Shown here: positions 27,595 to 35,698 of the stretch, in pieces | Layout of the letters: each line of letters starts with the position of its first letter | How positions within the stretch are numbered: the first letter of the stretch is position 1 | DNA from: Streptomyces canus | GTDB taxonomy: Bacteria; Actinomycetota; Actinomycetes; Streptomycetales; Streptomycetaceae | Assembly: GCF_030815415.1 (NCBI RefSeq) | Contig: NZ_JAUSWW010000001.1 | Span: forward strand, 7,626,001-7,690,000 | Length of the DNA: 64,000 nt | Direction of reading: 5' to 3' | Translations under genes and position numbers: made by a program | The notes under the pieces: model-generated | The model's input: only the letters and a program-made list of their open reading frames with translations | The model's database searches: none | What the model was told of the DNA's origin: nothing

Positions 27595-28701
27595 ATGATC
27601 GAAACGCCGTCCCTCGTGGACCAGTACTGCCACGGCGTACTGAGAACAGAGCTGGGCCTCGGCACCTTCGAGGCCCAGCTGGCCCGTACCGAGGGGCCGC
27701 CCGCCCCCGGTACGACCCTCTTCGACACCCAGACCGGTTTCGCCGTACGGCGCCTGTGCCCCCCGCTCCTCGGTCTGGAACCGCACTGCCCGCCCGCCCG
27801 CTATCTCGCCCGGCGCCGTGAACTCGGCGTACTGGAGGCGGCCCGCAGACTGCTGCGGGGCAGTGGCATCACGACATACCTCGTCGACACGGGCCTGCCC
27901 GGCGATCTGACCGGCCCCGGCGAGATGGCGACGGCGTCGGCCGCCGAGGCCCGCGAGATCGTGCGGCTCGAACTCCTCGCCGAACAGGTCGCCGACACCT
28001 CCGGCACGGTCGAGTCGTTCCTCGCCAACCTCGCCGAGTCGGTGCACGGGGCGGCGGTCGACGCGGTCGCCTTCACCTCGGTGGCGGGGGTACGGCACGG
28101 ACTGGCGCTGGCGCCCGAGCCGCCGGGGCCGGGGGAGGTGCGGGGCGCGGCCGGCCGCTGGCTGGCGGGCCGCCGGGTGGGCGGCGAGCTGTCCGATCCG
28201 GTGCTGCTACGGCACCTGCTGTGGATCGCGGTCGCCTCGGGGCTGCCGCTCCAGCTGCACGCCGGGCTCGGTGAGCCAGGGCTGCGGATCGACCGTACGG
28301 ACCCGGTCCTGCTCACGGACTTCGTCCGCGCCACCGCAGGGCTCGGCACCGACCTGATCCTGCTGCACGGCTACCCGTACCACCGGCACGCAGCCCATCT
28401 CGCCGGTGTCTTCCCGCATGTGTACGCCGACTCGGGCGCCGCTCTGGTGCGTACGGGCGCCCGTGCGGCGACGGTCCTGGCGGAGATCCTCGAACTCGCC
28501 CCCTTCGGCAAGATCCTCTTCTCCAGCGGTGCCCAGGGCCTGCCCGAACTGCACGTCGTCGGCGCGCGGCTGTTCCGCGAGGCGCTGGCCCGGGTGCTGG
28601 GCAACTGGGTCGCCGAGGGGGCGTGGTCGCTGGCGGACGCACAGCGGATCGCGGGCCTGATCGCGGCGGGGAACGCGCGCCGGGTGTACGGACTGGAGTG
28701 A
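27595..28701 (+). CDS. Amidohydrolase-family protein
   Basis: 368-residue TIM-barrel protein of the amidohydrolase-2 type. Metal or substrate His residues are visible in LQLHAGLGEPG, LLHGYPYHRHAAHLAGVFPHVYADSG and SSGAQGLPELH. The N-terminal strand reads LVDQYCHG in place of the usual DxHxH, so the binuclear metal site is probably altered. The late arrangement resembles the FluG-N/uronate isomerase-like branch. ATG 27595 starts after GGAGCCCGG. Substrate unknown. Confidence 0.75.
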   Translation: MIETPSLVDQYCHGVLRTELGLGTFEAQLARTEGPPAPGTTLFDTQTGFAVRRLCPPLLGLEPHCPPARYLARRRELGVLEAARRLLRGSGITTYLVDTGLPGDLTGPGEMATASAAEAREIVRLELLAEQVADTSGTVESFLANLAESVHGAAVDAVAFTSVAGVRHGLALAPEPPGPGEVRGAAGRWLAGRRVGGELSDPVLLRHLLWIAVASGLPLQLHAGLGEPGLRIDRTDPVLLTDFVRATAGLGTDLILLHGYPYHRHAAHLAGVFPHVYADSGAALVRTGARAATVLAEILELAPFGKILFSSGAQGLPELHVVGARLFREALARVLGNWVAEGAWSLADAQRIAGLIAAGNARRVYGLE

Positions 28702-28750
28702 GCCGGGGGCGGGCGCCGGTCCGGGTGCGCCCGGACAGGGTGCGGGGAGG

Positions 28751-28802
28751 GTGTACGGGACGGGTGTACGGGACGGGTGTACGGGACGGGTGTACGGGAC
28801 CG
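28751..28802 (+). repeat. Tandem 13-bp repeat, four copies
   Basis: GTGTACGGGACGG occurs at 28751-28763, 28764-28776 and 28777-28789, with a fourth copy (28790-28802) changed only near its end. It fills most of the gap between the amidohydrolase and the nucleotidyltransferase, ending 23 bp before the latter's start. Confidence 0.95.
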
Positions 28803-28825
28803 GGTGAGCTGTACAGGATGGGGGT

Positions 28826-29563
28826 ATGCAGACCGACGCGTTACTCGACCGCTTCCTCACCGGCCTCGAACCGCTCGCGCCGCTCGCCGTCTGGGCCCAT
28901 GGCTCCCTCGCCGGCGGCGACTACCAGGAGGGCCGCAGCGACCTGGACCTGATCGTCGTCCTGGACCGTCCGATCTCGCCCCGCACGACCTGGCGGCTGG
29001 CGAAGGTGCACGCCCGGCTGCGGCACGAACCGCTCGCCCCGCATCTGCACTGCACGTATCTGACGCCGGATGCCGTGGAGAACTCCGCCCGGCCGCACCT
29101 GACCTGGGCGCACGAGCAGCTGTTCAAGCGGCCCGTGACGCCGGTGACCCGGCGCGAACTGCTCACGTTCGGGCGGGTGCTGCACGGGAAGGCCCCGGCC
29201 GGACTGCTGCCTCCGGTGCCGGACCTCGAACTCGACGAGTTCGTCGTCCGCGACCAGCGCGACTTCTGGCGCCCCACGCTGGAGAAGGCGGAACTCTGGC
29301 GGCAGGTCCCCTGGGTCGACGTCGGCCTGACGACCTTCGCCCGCGCGACCGCCACCCTGCGCGACGGGCGGCTCATCACCAAGCGGGAGGCGCTGGAGCT
29401 GCTGCCGGAGCTGGGGGCGCCGGCCGAGGTGGTGGAGGACATCAGGCGGCGGCGGTACGAGGACCCCGCGCCGCCCACCGAGGAGTGGACGGCGCGCAGG
29501 GGTGAGCTGACCCGGGGCTACCTGGGACCGGCGATCGACCGGCTCGTGGCGGCGTACGCCTGA
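28826..29563 (+). CDS. Nucleotidyltransferase-domain protein
   Basis: 245-residue protein with a minimal nucleotidyltransferase fold at the N-terminus: HGSLAGGDYQEGRSDLDLIVVLD fits G-S-x(n)-D-x-D of the polymerase-beta superfamily, and a helical C-terminal half resembles aminoglycoside adenylyltransferases (aadA-like). Whether it modifies an antibiotic is not established; the family also includes housekeeping members. ATG 28826 has GATGGGGG upstream. Codon 6 is TTA (28841-28843), the rare codon read by bldA tRNA, suggesting developmentally delayed translation. Confidence 0.8.
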   Translation: MQTDALLDRFLTGLEPLAPLAVWAHGSLAGGDYQEGRSDLDLIVVLDRPISPRTTWRLAKVHARLRHEPLAPHLHCTYLTPDAVENSARPHLTWAHEQLFKRPVTPVTRRELLTFGRVLHGKAPAGLLPPVPDLELDEFVVRDQRDFWRPTLEKAELWRQVPWVDVGLTTFARATATLRDGRLITKREALELLPELGAPAEVVEDIRRRRYEDPAPPTEEWTARRGELTRGYLGPAIDRLVAAYA

Positions 29564-29594
29564 CCGGCCGCTCGCGGTGTTACGGGACGGAGGG

Positions 29595-30662
29595 TCAGAT
29601 CCCGGCGGAGAGCGATGACGTGGCCTGCGCCGGGAGCGGCACCTCGGTGTCCGTCTCCGGCCGCTCCCGCAGCGCCAGCAGCACCCGCAGGACCGCGATC
29701 CAGACCAGGCACGAGCCGAACATGTGCAGACCGACCAGGAGCTCGGGCAGATCGGTGAAGTACTGGACGTAGCCGATGACACCCTGGGCGAGCAGGACCA
29801 GGAAGAGGTCACGGGTGCGGTGCAGGGGGCCCTTCGGCGCGTCGACCGCCTTGAGGACGAACCACAGGGCGAACGTCAGCGTCACCACGATCCAGGCGAG
29901 GACGGCGTGCAGCTTGCTGACCGTCTCCCAGTCCAGCGGCATCCGCTCGACCTCGCTGGAGTCGCCCGCGTGCGGTCCCGACCCGGTCACCACCGTGCCC
30001 ACCGCGATCAGCAGCACGGACGCGGCGACCAGGAACCACACCAGCTGCCGCACCGACGTGCCGACCAGCGGACGCGCCGGCCCGTCGCCCTCCCGGGTGC
30101 GCTGCCACATCACCGTGGCCACCGCGATCAGCGCCGTCGACAGCAGGAAGTGCGCGGCGACCGTGTACGGGTTGAGGCCGACCAGCACCACGATGCCGCC
30201 GAGGATCGCGTTGCCCATCACGACCCAGAACTGCGCCCAGCCCAGCCGGGTGAGGCCCCGCCGGTAGGGCTTCTCGGAGCGCGCGGCGATGATCGCCCAG
30301 CCAACGGCGGCGCACAGCACGTACGTCAGCATGCGATTGCCGAACTCGATCACACCGTGCACGCCCATGGCGCTCGTGGTGGTCAGCGAGTCGTCGGTGC
30401 ACTTGGGCCAGGTCGGGCAGCCGAGGCCCGAGCCGGTGAGCCGCACCGCGCCGCCGGTGACCACGATGACCACCGACATGACGAGAGCGGCGAGAGCCGC
30501 CCGCTGTACCGTCCGGGGGTCCGGGGTCCAGCGTGCGGCGATGAAGGCGAGCGGGTTGCGCACGGCGGCTGCGGCGTCGGCGGGGGCGTCGGCGGGGGTC
30601 AGGTTCGGCACGTGTCCCATCGTAGGCCGCCGCTTGTGCACGCTTTCACGAGGGTCCGGCAC
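29595..30662 (-). CDS. ctaA: Heme A synthase
   Basis: 355-residue (or 341) COX15/CtaA membrane protein oxidising heme O to heme A. Eight helices are predicted; heme-ligand His and conserved segments are present (VTGGAVRLTGSGLGCPTWPKC, MGVHGVIEFGNRMLT, LHAVLAWIVV, GLHMFGSCLVW). The GTG at 30662 has GGGAG seven bases upstream, inside the end of the ABC permease gene; ATG 30620 is the alternative and begins closer to the first helix. Last gene of the minus-strand run from the acetyltransferase. Confidence 0.93.
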   Translation of the reverse strand: MPDPRESVHKRRPTMGHVPNLTPADAPADAAAAVRNPLAFIAARWTPDPRTVQRAALAALVMSVVIVVTGGAVRLTGSGLGCPTWPKCTDDSLTTTSAMGVHGVIEFGNRMLTYVLCAAVGWAIIAARSEKPYRRGLTRLGWAQFWVVMGNAILGGIVVLVGLNPYTVAAHFLLSTALIAVATVMWQRTREGDGPARPLVGTSVRQLVWFLVAASVLLIAVGTVVTGSGPHAGDSSEVERMPLDWETVSKLHAVLAWIVVTLTFALWFVLKAVDAPKGPLHRTRDLFLVLLAQGVIGYVQYFTDLPELLVGLHMFGSCLVWIAVLRVLLALRERPETDTEVPLPAQATSSLSAGI

Positions 30663-30666
30663 GGGC

Positions 30667-31437
30667 CTACTCCCAACGGAAGAACCTGCCCGCCGCGGCC
30701 AGCCCCACGACCGCCCACACCGCCAGGATCCCCAGGTCGCCCCACGGCATGCCGGCCCCGTGCTGGAGCACGTCCCGCAGTCCGTCCGACAGGGCGTTGA
30801 TCGGGAGCAGCGCGAGTACGTCCTGTGCGCCGGGGGGGAACTTGTCCATGGGCACGATGACGCCGCCGCCGACGAGCAGCAGCAGGAAGACGAGGTTCGC
30901 GGCGGCCAGGGTGGCCTCCGCCTTCAGGGTGCCCGCCATCAGCAGGCCCAGGCCGGAGAAGGCGGCGGTGCCCAGGACCAGGAGGAGCAGGACGGCCACG
31001 GGGTTGCCGTGCGGCTCCCAGCCCAGGGCGAAGGCGATCACCGTCAGCAGGACGATCTGGAGGATCTCCGTGACCAGGACCGACGCCGTCTTGGCCGTCA
31101 TCAGGCCCCAGCGGGGGAGCGGGGAGGCGGCCAGCCGCTTCAGGACGCCGTAGCGGCGCTCGAAGCCCGTCGCGATCGCCTGGCCGGTGAAGGCCGTGGA
31201 CATGACGGCGAGGGCGAGGATGCCGGGGGTCAGGAAGTCCACCGCCTCACCCGCGCCCGTGTCGACGATGTCGACCGAGCTGAACAGGACCAGCAGGAGG
31301 GTGGGGATCACGACGGTCAGCAGGAGCTGCTCGCCGTTGCGCAGCAGCATCTTCGTCTCGAGCGCCGCCTGTGCCGCGATCATGCGTCCCAGGGGAGCCG
31401 CGCCCGGCCTCGGGGTGTACGTGCCGGTCGTGGTCAT
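30667..31437 (-). CDS. ABC-2 type transporter permease
   Basis: 256-residue permease with six predicted helices and the ABC-2 fold (RNGEQLLLTVVIPTLLL near the first helix, YGVLKRLAASPLPR loop, GVIVPMDKFP before the last helices). It works with the ATPase encoded upstream, probably as a drug or heme-type exporter. The ATG overlaps (ATGA) a short duplicated end of the ATPase reading frame rather than the ATPase stop itself. Confidence 0.9.
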   Translation of the reverse strand: MTTTGTYTPRPGAAPLGRMIAAQAALETKMLLRNGEQLLLTVVIPTLLLVLFSSVDIVDTGAGEAVDFLTPGILALAVMSTAFTGQAIATGFERRYGVLKRLAASPLPRWGLMTAKTASVLVTEILQIVLLTVIAFALGWEPHGNPVAVLLLLVLGTAAFSGLGLLMAGTLKAEATLAAANLVFLLLLVGGGVIVPMDKFPPGAQDVLALLPINALSDGLRDVLQHGAGMPWGDLGILAVWAVVGLAAAGRFFRWE

Positions 31438-31478
31438 GAGCGCAGCTCCTTGCCCGTGAGCTCCAGGCTGTGTCTTCC
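31433..31478 (-). repeat. Direct repeat of the ATPase 3' end (copy at permease start)
   Basis: 32 of 33 bases from 31433 match the segment starting at 31549 (end of the ATPase gene), with further similarity ending in GTCTTCC. The copies lie 116 bp apart and enclose about 70 bp that include a GC-rich segment resembling dispersed Streptomyces repeats (GGGCCCCCGGACCCCC-like). Confidence 0.85.
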
Positions 31479-31553
31479 CGGGGGCTGTGACATCAGCGGC
31501 TGCCGCCGCGGGCCCCCGGACCCCCAGCAGATCATTGTCCGAGCCGGCGTCAT
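31434..31553 (-). CDS. 39-codon reading frame made by a junction duplication
   Basis: Between the ATPase and the permease lies a short frame starting with an ATGA overlap on the ATPase stop (31550-31553) and ending with an ATGA overlap on the permease start (31434-31437). Its last residues, LELTGKELRS, repeat the ATPase C-terminus. It looks like a by-product of a duplication or insertion at the original ATPase-permease overlap that preserved translational coupling. Whether a stable peptide is made is unknown. Confidence 0.35.
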   Translation of the reverse strand: MTPARTMICWGSGGPRRQPLMSQPPGRHSLELTGKELRS

Positions 31554-32473
31554 GAGCGCAGCTCCTTGCCGGTGAGCTCCAAGAACACGTCTTCCAGCGT
31601 GTGCCGTTCGACCGAGATCTTCTCCGGCATCACCCCGTGCTGCGCGCACCAGGAGGCCACTGTCGCCAGCAGCTGGGGGTCGACCTTGCCGCCGACCCGG
31701 TAGGAGCCCGGCGTCAGTTCCGCGGCCGTGCAGTCGGCCGGGAGGGCCTTCAGCAGCGAGCCCACGTCCAGGCCCGGGCGGCCGGTGAAGCGGAGGGTGT
31801 TCTCGGCGCCGCCCCGGCACAGTTCCTCGGGGGAGCCCTGGGCGATGACCTTGCCCGCGTCGATGATCGCGACGTCGTCGGCGAGCTGTTCGGCCTCGTC
31901 CATGTAGTGGGTGGTGAGAACGACGGAGACGCCGTCGGTGCGCAGATCGCGGATCAGGTCCCAGGTTGCGTGGCGGGCCTGCGGGTCGAGCCCGGCGGTC
32001 GGCTCGTCCAGGAACACCAGCTCCGGGCGGCCGACCACGGCCATCGCGAGGGCGAGCCGCTGCTGCTGGCCGCCCGACAGCCGGCGGTACGTCGTTCTGC
32101 CGCAACTGCCCAGTCCCAGACGCTCGATGAGCGCGTCCACGTCCAGCGGGTGGGCGTGCAGTGTGGCGACATGGCGCAGCATCTCGTCCGCCCGCGCACC
32201 CGAGTACACGCCACCGGACTGCAGCATCACGCCGATCCGGGTGTGCAGCTCGCGGGAGTGCCGAACCGGGTCGAGGCCCAGGACGCGCACCGTGCCGGAG
32301 TCCGGCTTGCGGTACCCCTCGCAGGTCTCGACCGTGGTCGTCTTGCCCGCCCCGTTGGGACCGAGTACGGCGGTCACCCCCGCCGTGGCCACCAGGTCGA
32401 GGCCGTTCACCGCGGTCTTCGTGCCGTACCGCTTCACCAGGGCCTGGACCTGGACCACGGGCTCGCTTCGCAT
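31550..32473 (-). CDS. ABC transporter ATP-binding protein
   Basis: 307-residue ATPase of the drug-export (DrrA/CcmA-like) type. Walker A GPNGAGKTT, signature LSGGQQQRL, Walker B LVFLDEPTAGLDP and H-loop TTHYMDEAE are intact; the C-terminal extension (about 225-307) ends VFLELTGKELRS. The ATG is 12 bases after a TAGACT -10-like box, so the message may be leaderless or short-led. Forms a transporter with the downstream permease. Confidence 0.93.
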   Translation of the reverse strand: MRSEPVVQVQALVKRYGTKTAVNGLDLVATAGVTAVLGPNGAGKTTTVETCEGYRKPDSGTVRVLGLDPVRHSRELHTRIGVMLQSGGVYSGARADEMLRHVATLHAHPLDVDALIERLGLGSCGRTTYRRLSGGQQQRLALAMAVVGRPELVFLDEPTAGLDPQARHATWDLIRDLRTDGVSVVLTTHYMDEAEQLADDVAIIDAGKVIAQGSPEELCRGGAENTLRFTGRPGLDVGSLLKALPADCTAAELTPGSYRVGGKVDPQLLATVASWCAQHGVMPEKISVERHTLEDVFLELTGKELRS

Positions 32474-32504
32474 GGCTCAAGAGTCTAGGTACGCGATGCG
32501 CGCC

Positions 32505-33317
32505 TCAGACGGGCGGGTGCAGGATCTCCTCCTCACGGGGGCGGTGCGCCGCCAGCCACCGCTCGGCGTAGGACACCGCGTCGGCCACCGGGAACAGCCG
32601 TGCGTCGGCCGCGCCCACCTTTCCCCGTACGACGGGACGGTCCCGCTCGAAGTCGTGCCCGAGCTCGTCGAACTGGTCCGAGGTGATCGACACCTCGGTC
32701 ACCGTCTCCCAGCCGGCCGGGCCCGGCCGGCCCACCTTCACCAGGGGCGAGGGGATGCGGTACTCGGCGAGGTGGAAGCTCGTGCAGGTGTCGTAGCCGG
32801 CGCCGAGCAGGAGCACGCGCGCGTCCAGGTCCTCGAGGCGGGCGAGGGGGCTGTGCTCGCCGAGGCGGCAGTCGGTGGCGTGTCCGTCGGTGATCTGACG
32901 GGCGCGGCGGCCGATCGCCGCGAACGACGTCTGCGGGTGCGCGCTGCGCAGGGCGCCCGGCCAGGTGCGTACGGTCTCCGGGAGCACGCCGACGCCGCGC
33001 GAGGGCGTGACCTGGGGGTCGTAGACCGGCATGGAGGTGCGGATCGTGTCCCACCACTCCTCGGGGACCGGCGGGTTTCCCCACAGGGCGGGGTCCGAGA
33101 GGTCTCCGGTCTGCGTGGGGACGACGAGGGTGCCGTCCGGGCCGAGAACGTCCAGAAGTCCCTGGACGACGGCTACAGGTCCGCCACAGACCCAGCCGAG
33201 CGACTTCAGGGAGGAGTGGACGAGGAGGGCCTCGCCGTCCCGGACGCCCAGCTCGCGCAGCTGTGCGGCCACTGCGCCGCGGGTGACAAGAGGGCCGGTC
33301 GGAGGGGGTATGGGCAT
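32505..33317 (-). CDS. AAC(3)-like N-acetyltransferase
   Basis: 270-residue antibiotic-NAT family protein. Characteristic segments: LVHSSLKSLGWVCGGPVAVVQGLLDVLGPDGTL, VPTQTGDLSDP, RSAHPQTSFAAIG and LLGAGYDTCTSFHLAEYR. The fold is that of aminoglycoside 3-N-acetyltransferases, but many Streptomyces chromosomal members have no known antibiotic substrate. ATG 33317 starts the conserved region; TTG 33371 would add 18 unconserved residues. Divergent from sufR and sharing its control region. Confidence 0.85.
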   Translation of the reverse strand: MPIPPPTGPLVTRGAVAAQLRELGVRDGEALLVHSSLKSLGWVCGGPVAVVQGLLDVLGPDGTLVVPTQTGDLSDPALWGNPPVPEEWWDTIRTSMPVYDPQVTPSRGVGVLPETVRTWPGALRSAHPQTSFAAIGRRARQITDGHATDCRLGEHSPLARLEDLDARVLLLGAGYDTCTSFHLAEYRIPSPLVKVGRPGPAGWETVTEVSITSDQFDELGHDFERDRPVVRGKVGAADARLFPVADAVSYAERWLAAHRPREEEILHPPV

Positions 33318-33387
33318 GGTTGAGGAGTGTCCCGCAAGAGGCCCGGCGATGCCACCGAATTGATCGATCAAAGATCGTTCCCGCAGG

Positions 33388-33406
33388 TCAGGTTAGCTTT
33401 GCCTAA
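33388..33406. promoter_or_regulatory. Candidate DtxR/IdeR/DmdR iron box
   Basis: The 19 bases TCAGGTTAGCTTTGCCTAA match 14 of 19 positions of the DtxR-family consensus TTAGGTTAGGCTAACCTAA, including both outer half-sites. It lies in the divergent region between the acetyltransferase and sufR, about 70 bp before sufR, which fits iron control of Fe-S assembly. Binding is inferred. Confidence 0.5.
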
Positions 33407-33464
33407 GTGATGCACTGCACCGTCCATCGGCCGGACGCGGGTTGCCCGCCTCTGAGGAATTACG

Positions 33465-33478
33465 CAACAATGGTGTTG
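33465..33478. promoter_or_regulatory. Candidate SufR operator CAAC-N6-GTTG
   Basis: CAACAATGGTGTTG is a perfect 5+5 inverted repeat (CAACA/TGTTG) ending on the first base of the sufR start codon. It fits CAAC-N6-GTTG, which I recall as the motif reported for Streptomyces SufR. The position implies autorepression of the whole suf operon. Confidence 0.6.
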
Positions 33479-34218
33479 TGAAAAACGTCGGCGAGGCTCA
33501 GGAAACCCCCACGGGGGCCCTGCAGGAGCTCACGACCGGGGAGCGGTCAACCCGCAACCGGGTCGCGCGGTCCATCCTGGACCACGGGCCGTCGACCGTC
33601 GCCGAGCTGGCGGGTCGTCTCGGCCTGACCCAGGCCGCCGTACGCAGGCACCTGGACGCGCTGGTCGTCGACGACGTCGTGGAGGCACGCGAGCAGAAGA
33701 TCTACGGCGCGCGGACGCGGGGGCGTCCCGCCAAGGTCTTCGCGCTCACCGACTGCGGCCGTGACGCCTTCGACCAGTCCTACGACAAGCTCGCCGCGGA
33801 CGCCCTGCACTGGATCGCGGAGCGGTTCGGCGGGGACGAGGCGGTCGTGGCCTTCGCCCGCGCGAGGATCGCCGAGCAGGCCACCGCGTACCGCAGGGCG
33901 ATCGAGGCCGCCGCCCCCGAGGCGCGCACCGAAGCCCTGGCCAAGGCCCTGAGTGCGGACGGGTACGCTGCTACGGCGCGCAGCGCACCGGTCGGCGAGC
34001 AGCTGTGCCAGCACCACTGCCCCGTCGCCCACGTCGCGGAAAAGTTCCCCCAGCTCTGCGAGGCGGAGACCGAGATCTTCTCCCAGCTGCTCGGAACGCA
34101 CGTCCAGCGACTGGCGACCATCGCGCACGGTGACGGCGTCTGCACGACGTTCATCCCAAAGATTTCCCACACCACACATAACGCATCTGCAAGCACGGCC
34201 GGGAGGAACCCCGCATGA
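33478..34218 (+). CDS. sufR: Iron-sulfur cluster biogenesis repressor SufR
   Basis: 246-residue winged-helix regulator at the head of the SUF operon. HTH at about 25-85 (STVAELAGRLGLTQAAVRRHLDALV). C-terminal Cys residues C177, C181, C194 and C222 (LCQHHCPVAH, LCEAET, GVCTTF) are the expected [4Fe-4S] ligands; holo-SufR represses suf when clusters are plentiful. GTG 33478 places the operator over the start and suggests a leaderless or very short leader. The end overlaps sufB as ATGA. Confidence 0.9.
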   Translation: MKNVGEAQETPTGALQELTTGERSTRNRVARSILDHGPSTVAELAGRLGLTQAAVRRHLDALVVDDVVEAREQKIYGARTRGRPAKVFALTDCGRDAFDQSYDKLAADALHWIAERFGGDEAVVAFARARIAEQATAYRRAIEAAAPEARTEALAKALSADGYAATARSAPVGEQLCQHHCPVAHVAEKFPQLCEAETEIFSQLLGTHVQRLATIAHGDGVCTTFIPKISHTTHNASASTAGRNPA

Positions 34219-35639
34219 CTCTCCCCATCGAGGAGACTGCCCACCCCGAGCTCGAGGGCCTGGGTAAGTACGAATACGGCTGGGCGGACTCCGACACGGC
34301 TGGTGCTTCCGCGCGGCGCGGCATCAACGAGGACGTCGTCAAGGACATCTCCGCGAAGAAGTCCGAGCCGGAGTGGATGACCAAGCTCCGCCTCAAGGGC
34401 CTGCGCCTGTTCGACAAGAAGCCCATGCCGAACTGGGGCTCGGACCTGTCGGGCATCGACTTCGACAACATCAAGTACTTCGTGCGCTCCACGGAGAAGC
34501 AGGCGGAGTCCTGGGAGGACCTGCCCGAGGACATCAAGAACACGTACGACAAGCTCGGCATCCCCGAGGCGGAGAAGCAGCGCCTCGTCGCCGGTGTCGC
34601 GGCCCAGTACGAGTCCGAGGTCGTCTACCACCAGATCCGCGAGGACCTGGAGGAGCAGGGCGTCATCTTCCTCGACACCGACACCGCGCTGAAGGAGCAC
34701 CCGGAGCTCTTCAAGGAGTACTTCGGCACCGTCATCCCGGTCGGCGACAACAAGTTCGCGTCGCTGAACACCGCGGTGTGGTCCGGCGGCTCCTTCATCT
34801 ACGTGCCGAAGGGCGTGCAGGTGGAGATCCCGCTCCAGGCCTACTTCCGTATCAACACGGAGAACATGGGCCAGTTCGAGCGGACCCTGATCATCGTCGA
34901 CGAGGGTGCCTACGTGCACTACGTCGAGGGTTGTACGGCCCCGATCTACAAGTCGGACTCCCTGCACTCCGCGGTCGTCGAGATCATCGTCAAGAAGAAC
35001 GCCCGCTGCCGCTACACGACCATCCAGAACTGGTCGAACAACGTCTACAACCTGGTCACCAAGCGCGCCGTGGCGTACGAGGGCGCGACCATGGAGTGGA
35101 TCGACGGCAACATCGGCTCCAAGGTGACGATGAAGTACCCGGCCGTCTACCTGATGGGCGAGCACGCCAAGGGCGAGACCCTCTCCATCGCCTTCGCGGG
35201 CGAGGGCCAGCACCAGGACGCCGGCTCCAAGATGGTCCACATGGCGCCGAACACCTCCTCCAACATCGTCTCGAAGTCCGTGGCGCGTGGTGGCGGCCGT
35301 ACGTCCTACCGCGGTCTCGTCGAGATCGGCGAGGGCGCCCACGGCTCCAAGTCGAACGTGCTGTGCGACGCGCTGCTCGTCGACACCATCTCCCGCTCGG
35401 ACACGTACCCCTACGTGGACGTCCGCGAGGACGACGTGTCCATGGGCCACGAGGCGACCGTCTCCAAGGTCAGTGACGACCAGCTCTTCTACCTGATGAG
35501 CCGGGGCATGACCGAGTTCGAGGCGATGGCCATGATCGTGCGCGGCTTCGTCGAGCCGATCGCGAAGGAACTCCCCATGGAGTACGCCCTCGAGCTCAAC
35601 CGGCTGATCGAGCTGCAGATGGAAGGCGCGGTCGGCTGA
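34215..35639 (+). CDS. sufB: Fe-S cluster assembly protein SufB
   Basis: 474-residue SufB, the scaffold subunit of the SufBC2D complex. The right-handed beta-helix core and the conserved VEGCTAPIY, GSKVTMKYPAVYLMGE and GAHGSKSNVLCDALLVDT are present, the last carrying a conserved Cys implicated in cluster handling. Normal family length without an intein, which many mycobacterial SufB have. ATG overlaps the sufR stop. Confidence 0.97.
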   Translation: MTLPIEETAHPELEGLGKYEYGWADSDTAGASARRGINEDVVKDISAKKSEPEWMTKLRLKGLRLFDKKPMPNWGSDLSGIDFDNIKYFVRSTEKQAESWEDLPEDIKNTYDKLGIPEAEKQRLVAGVAAQYESEVVYHQIREDLEEQGVIFLDTDTALKEHPELFKEYFGTVIPVGDNKFASLNTAVWSGGSFIYVPKGVQVEIPLQAYFRINTENMGQFERTLIIVDEGAYVHYVEGCTAPIYKSDSLHSAVVEIIVKKNARCRYTTIQNWSNNVYNLVTKRAVAYEGATMEWIDGNIGSKVTMKYPAVYLMGEHAKGETLSIAFAGEGQHQDAGSKMVHMAPNTSSNIVSKSVARGGGRTSYRGLVEIGEGAHGSKSNVLCDALLVDTISRSDTYPYVDVREDDVSMGHEATVSKVSDDQLFYLMSRGMTEFEAMAMIVRGFVEPIAKELPMEYALELNRLIELQMEGAVG

Positions 35640-35698
35640 GACCGGTCTCCCCAAGCAGCTAGCGAAATCTGACGTAGGAAGAGAGCAGACCGACAGCC

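Noticed and set aside
28751..28802. CRISPR-like array
   Set aside because: Repeats are contiguous 13-mers without spacers and no cas genes are present.
32505..33317. Acquired antibiotic-resistance island (AAC(3), aadA-like, ABC exporter)
   Set aside because: No mobile-element genes, flanking repeats or composition change; such homologues are common in the Streptomyces core genome.
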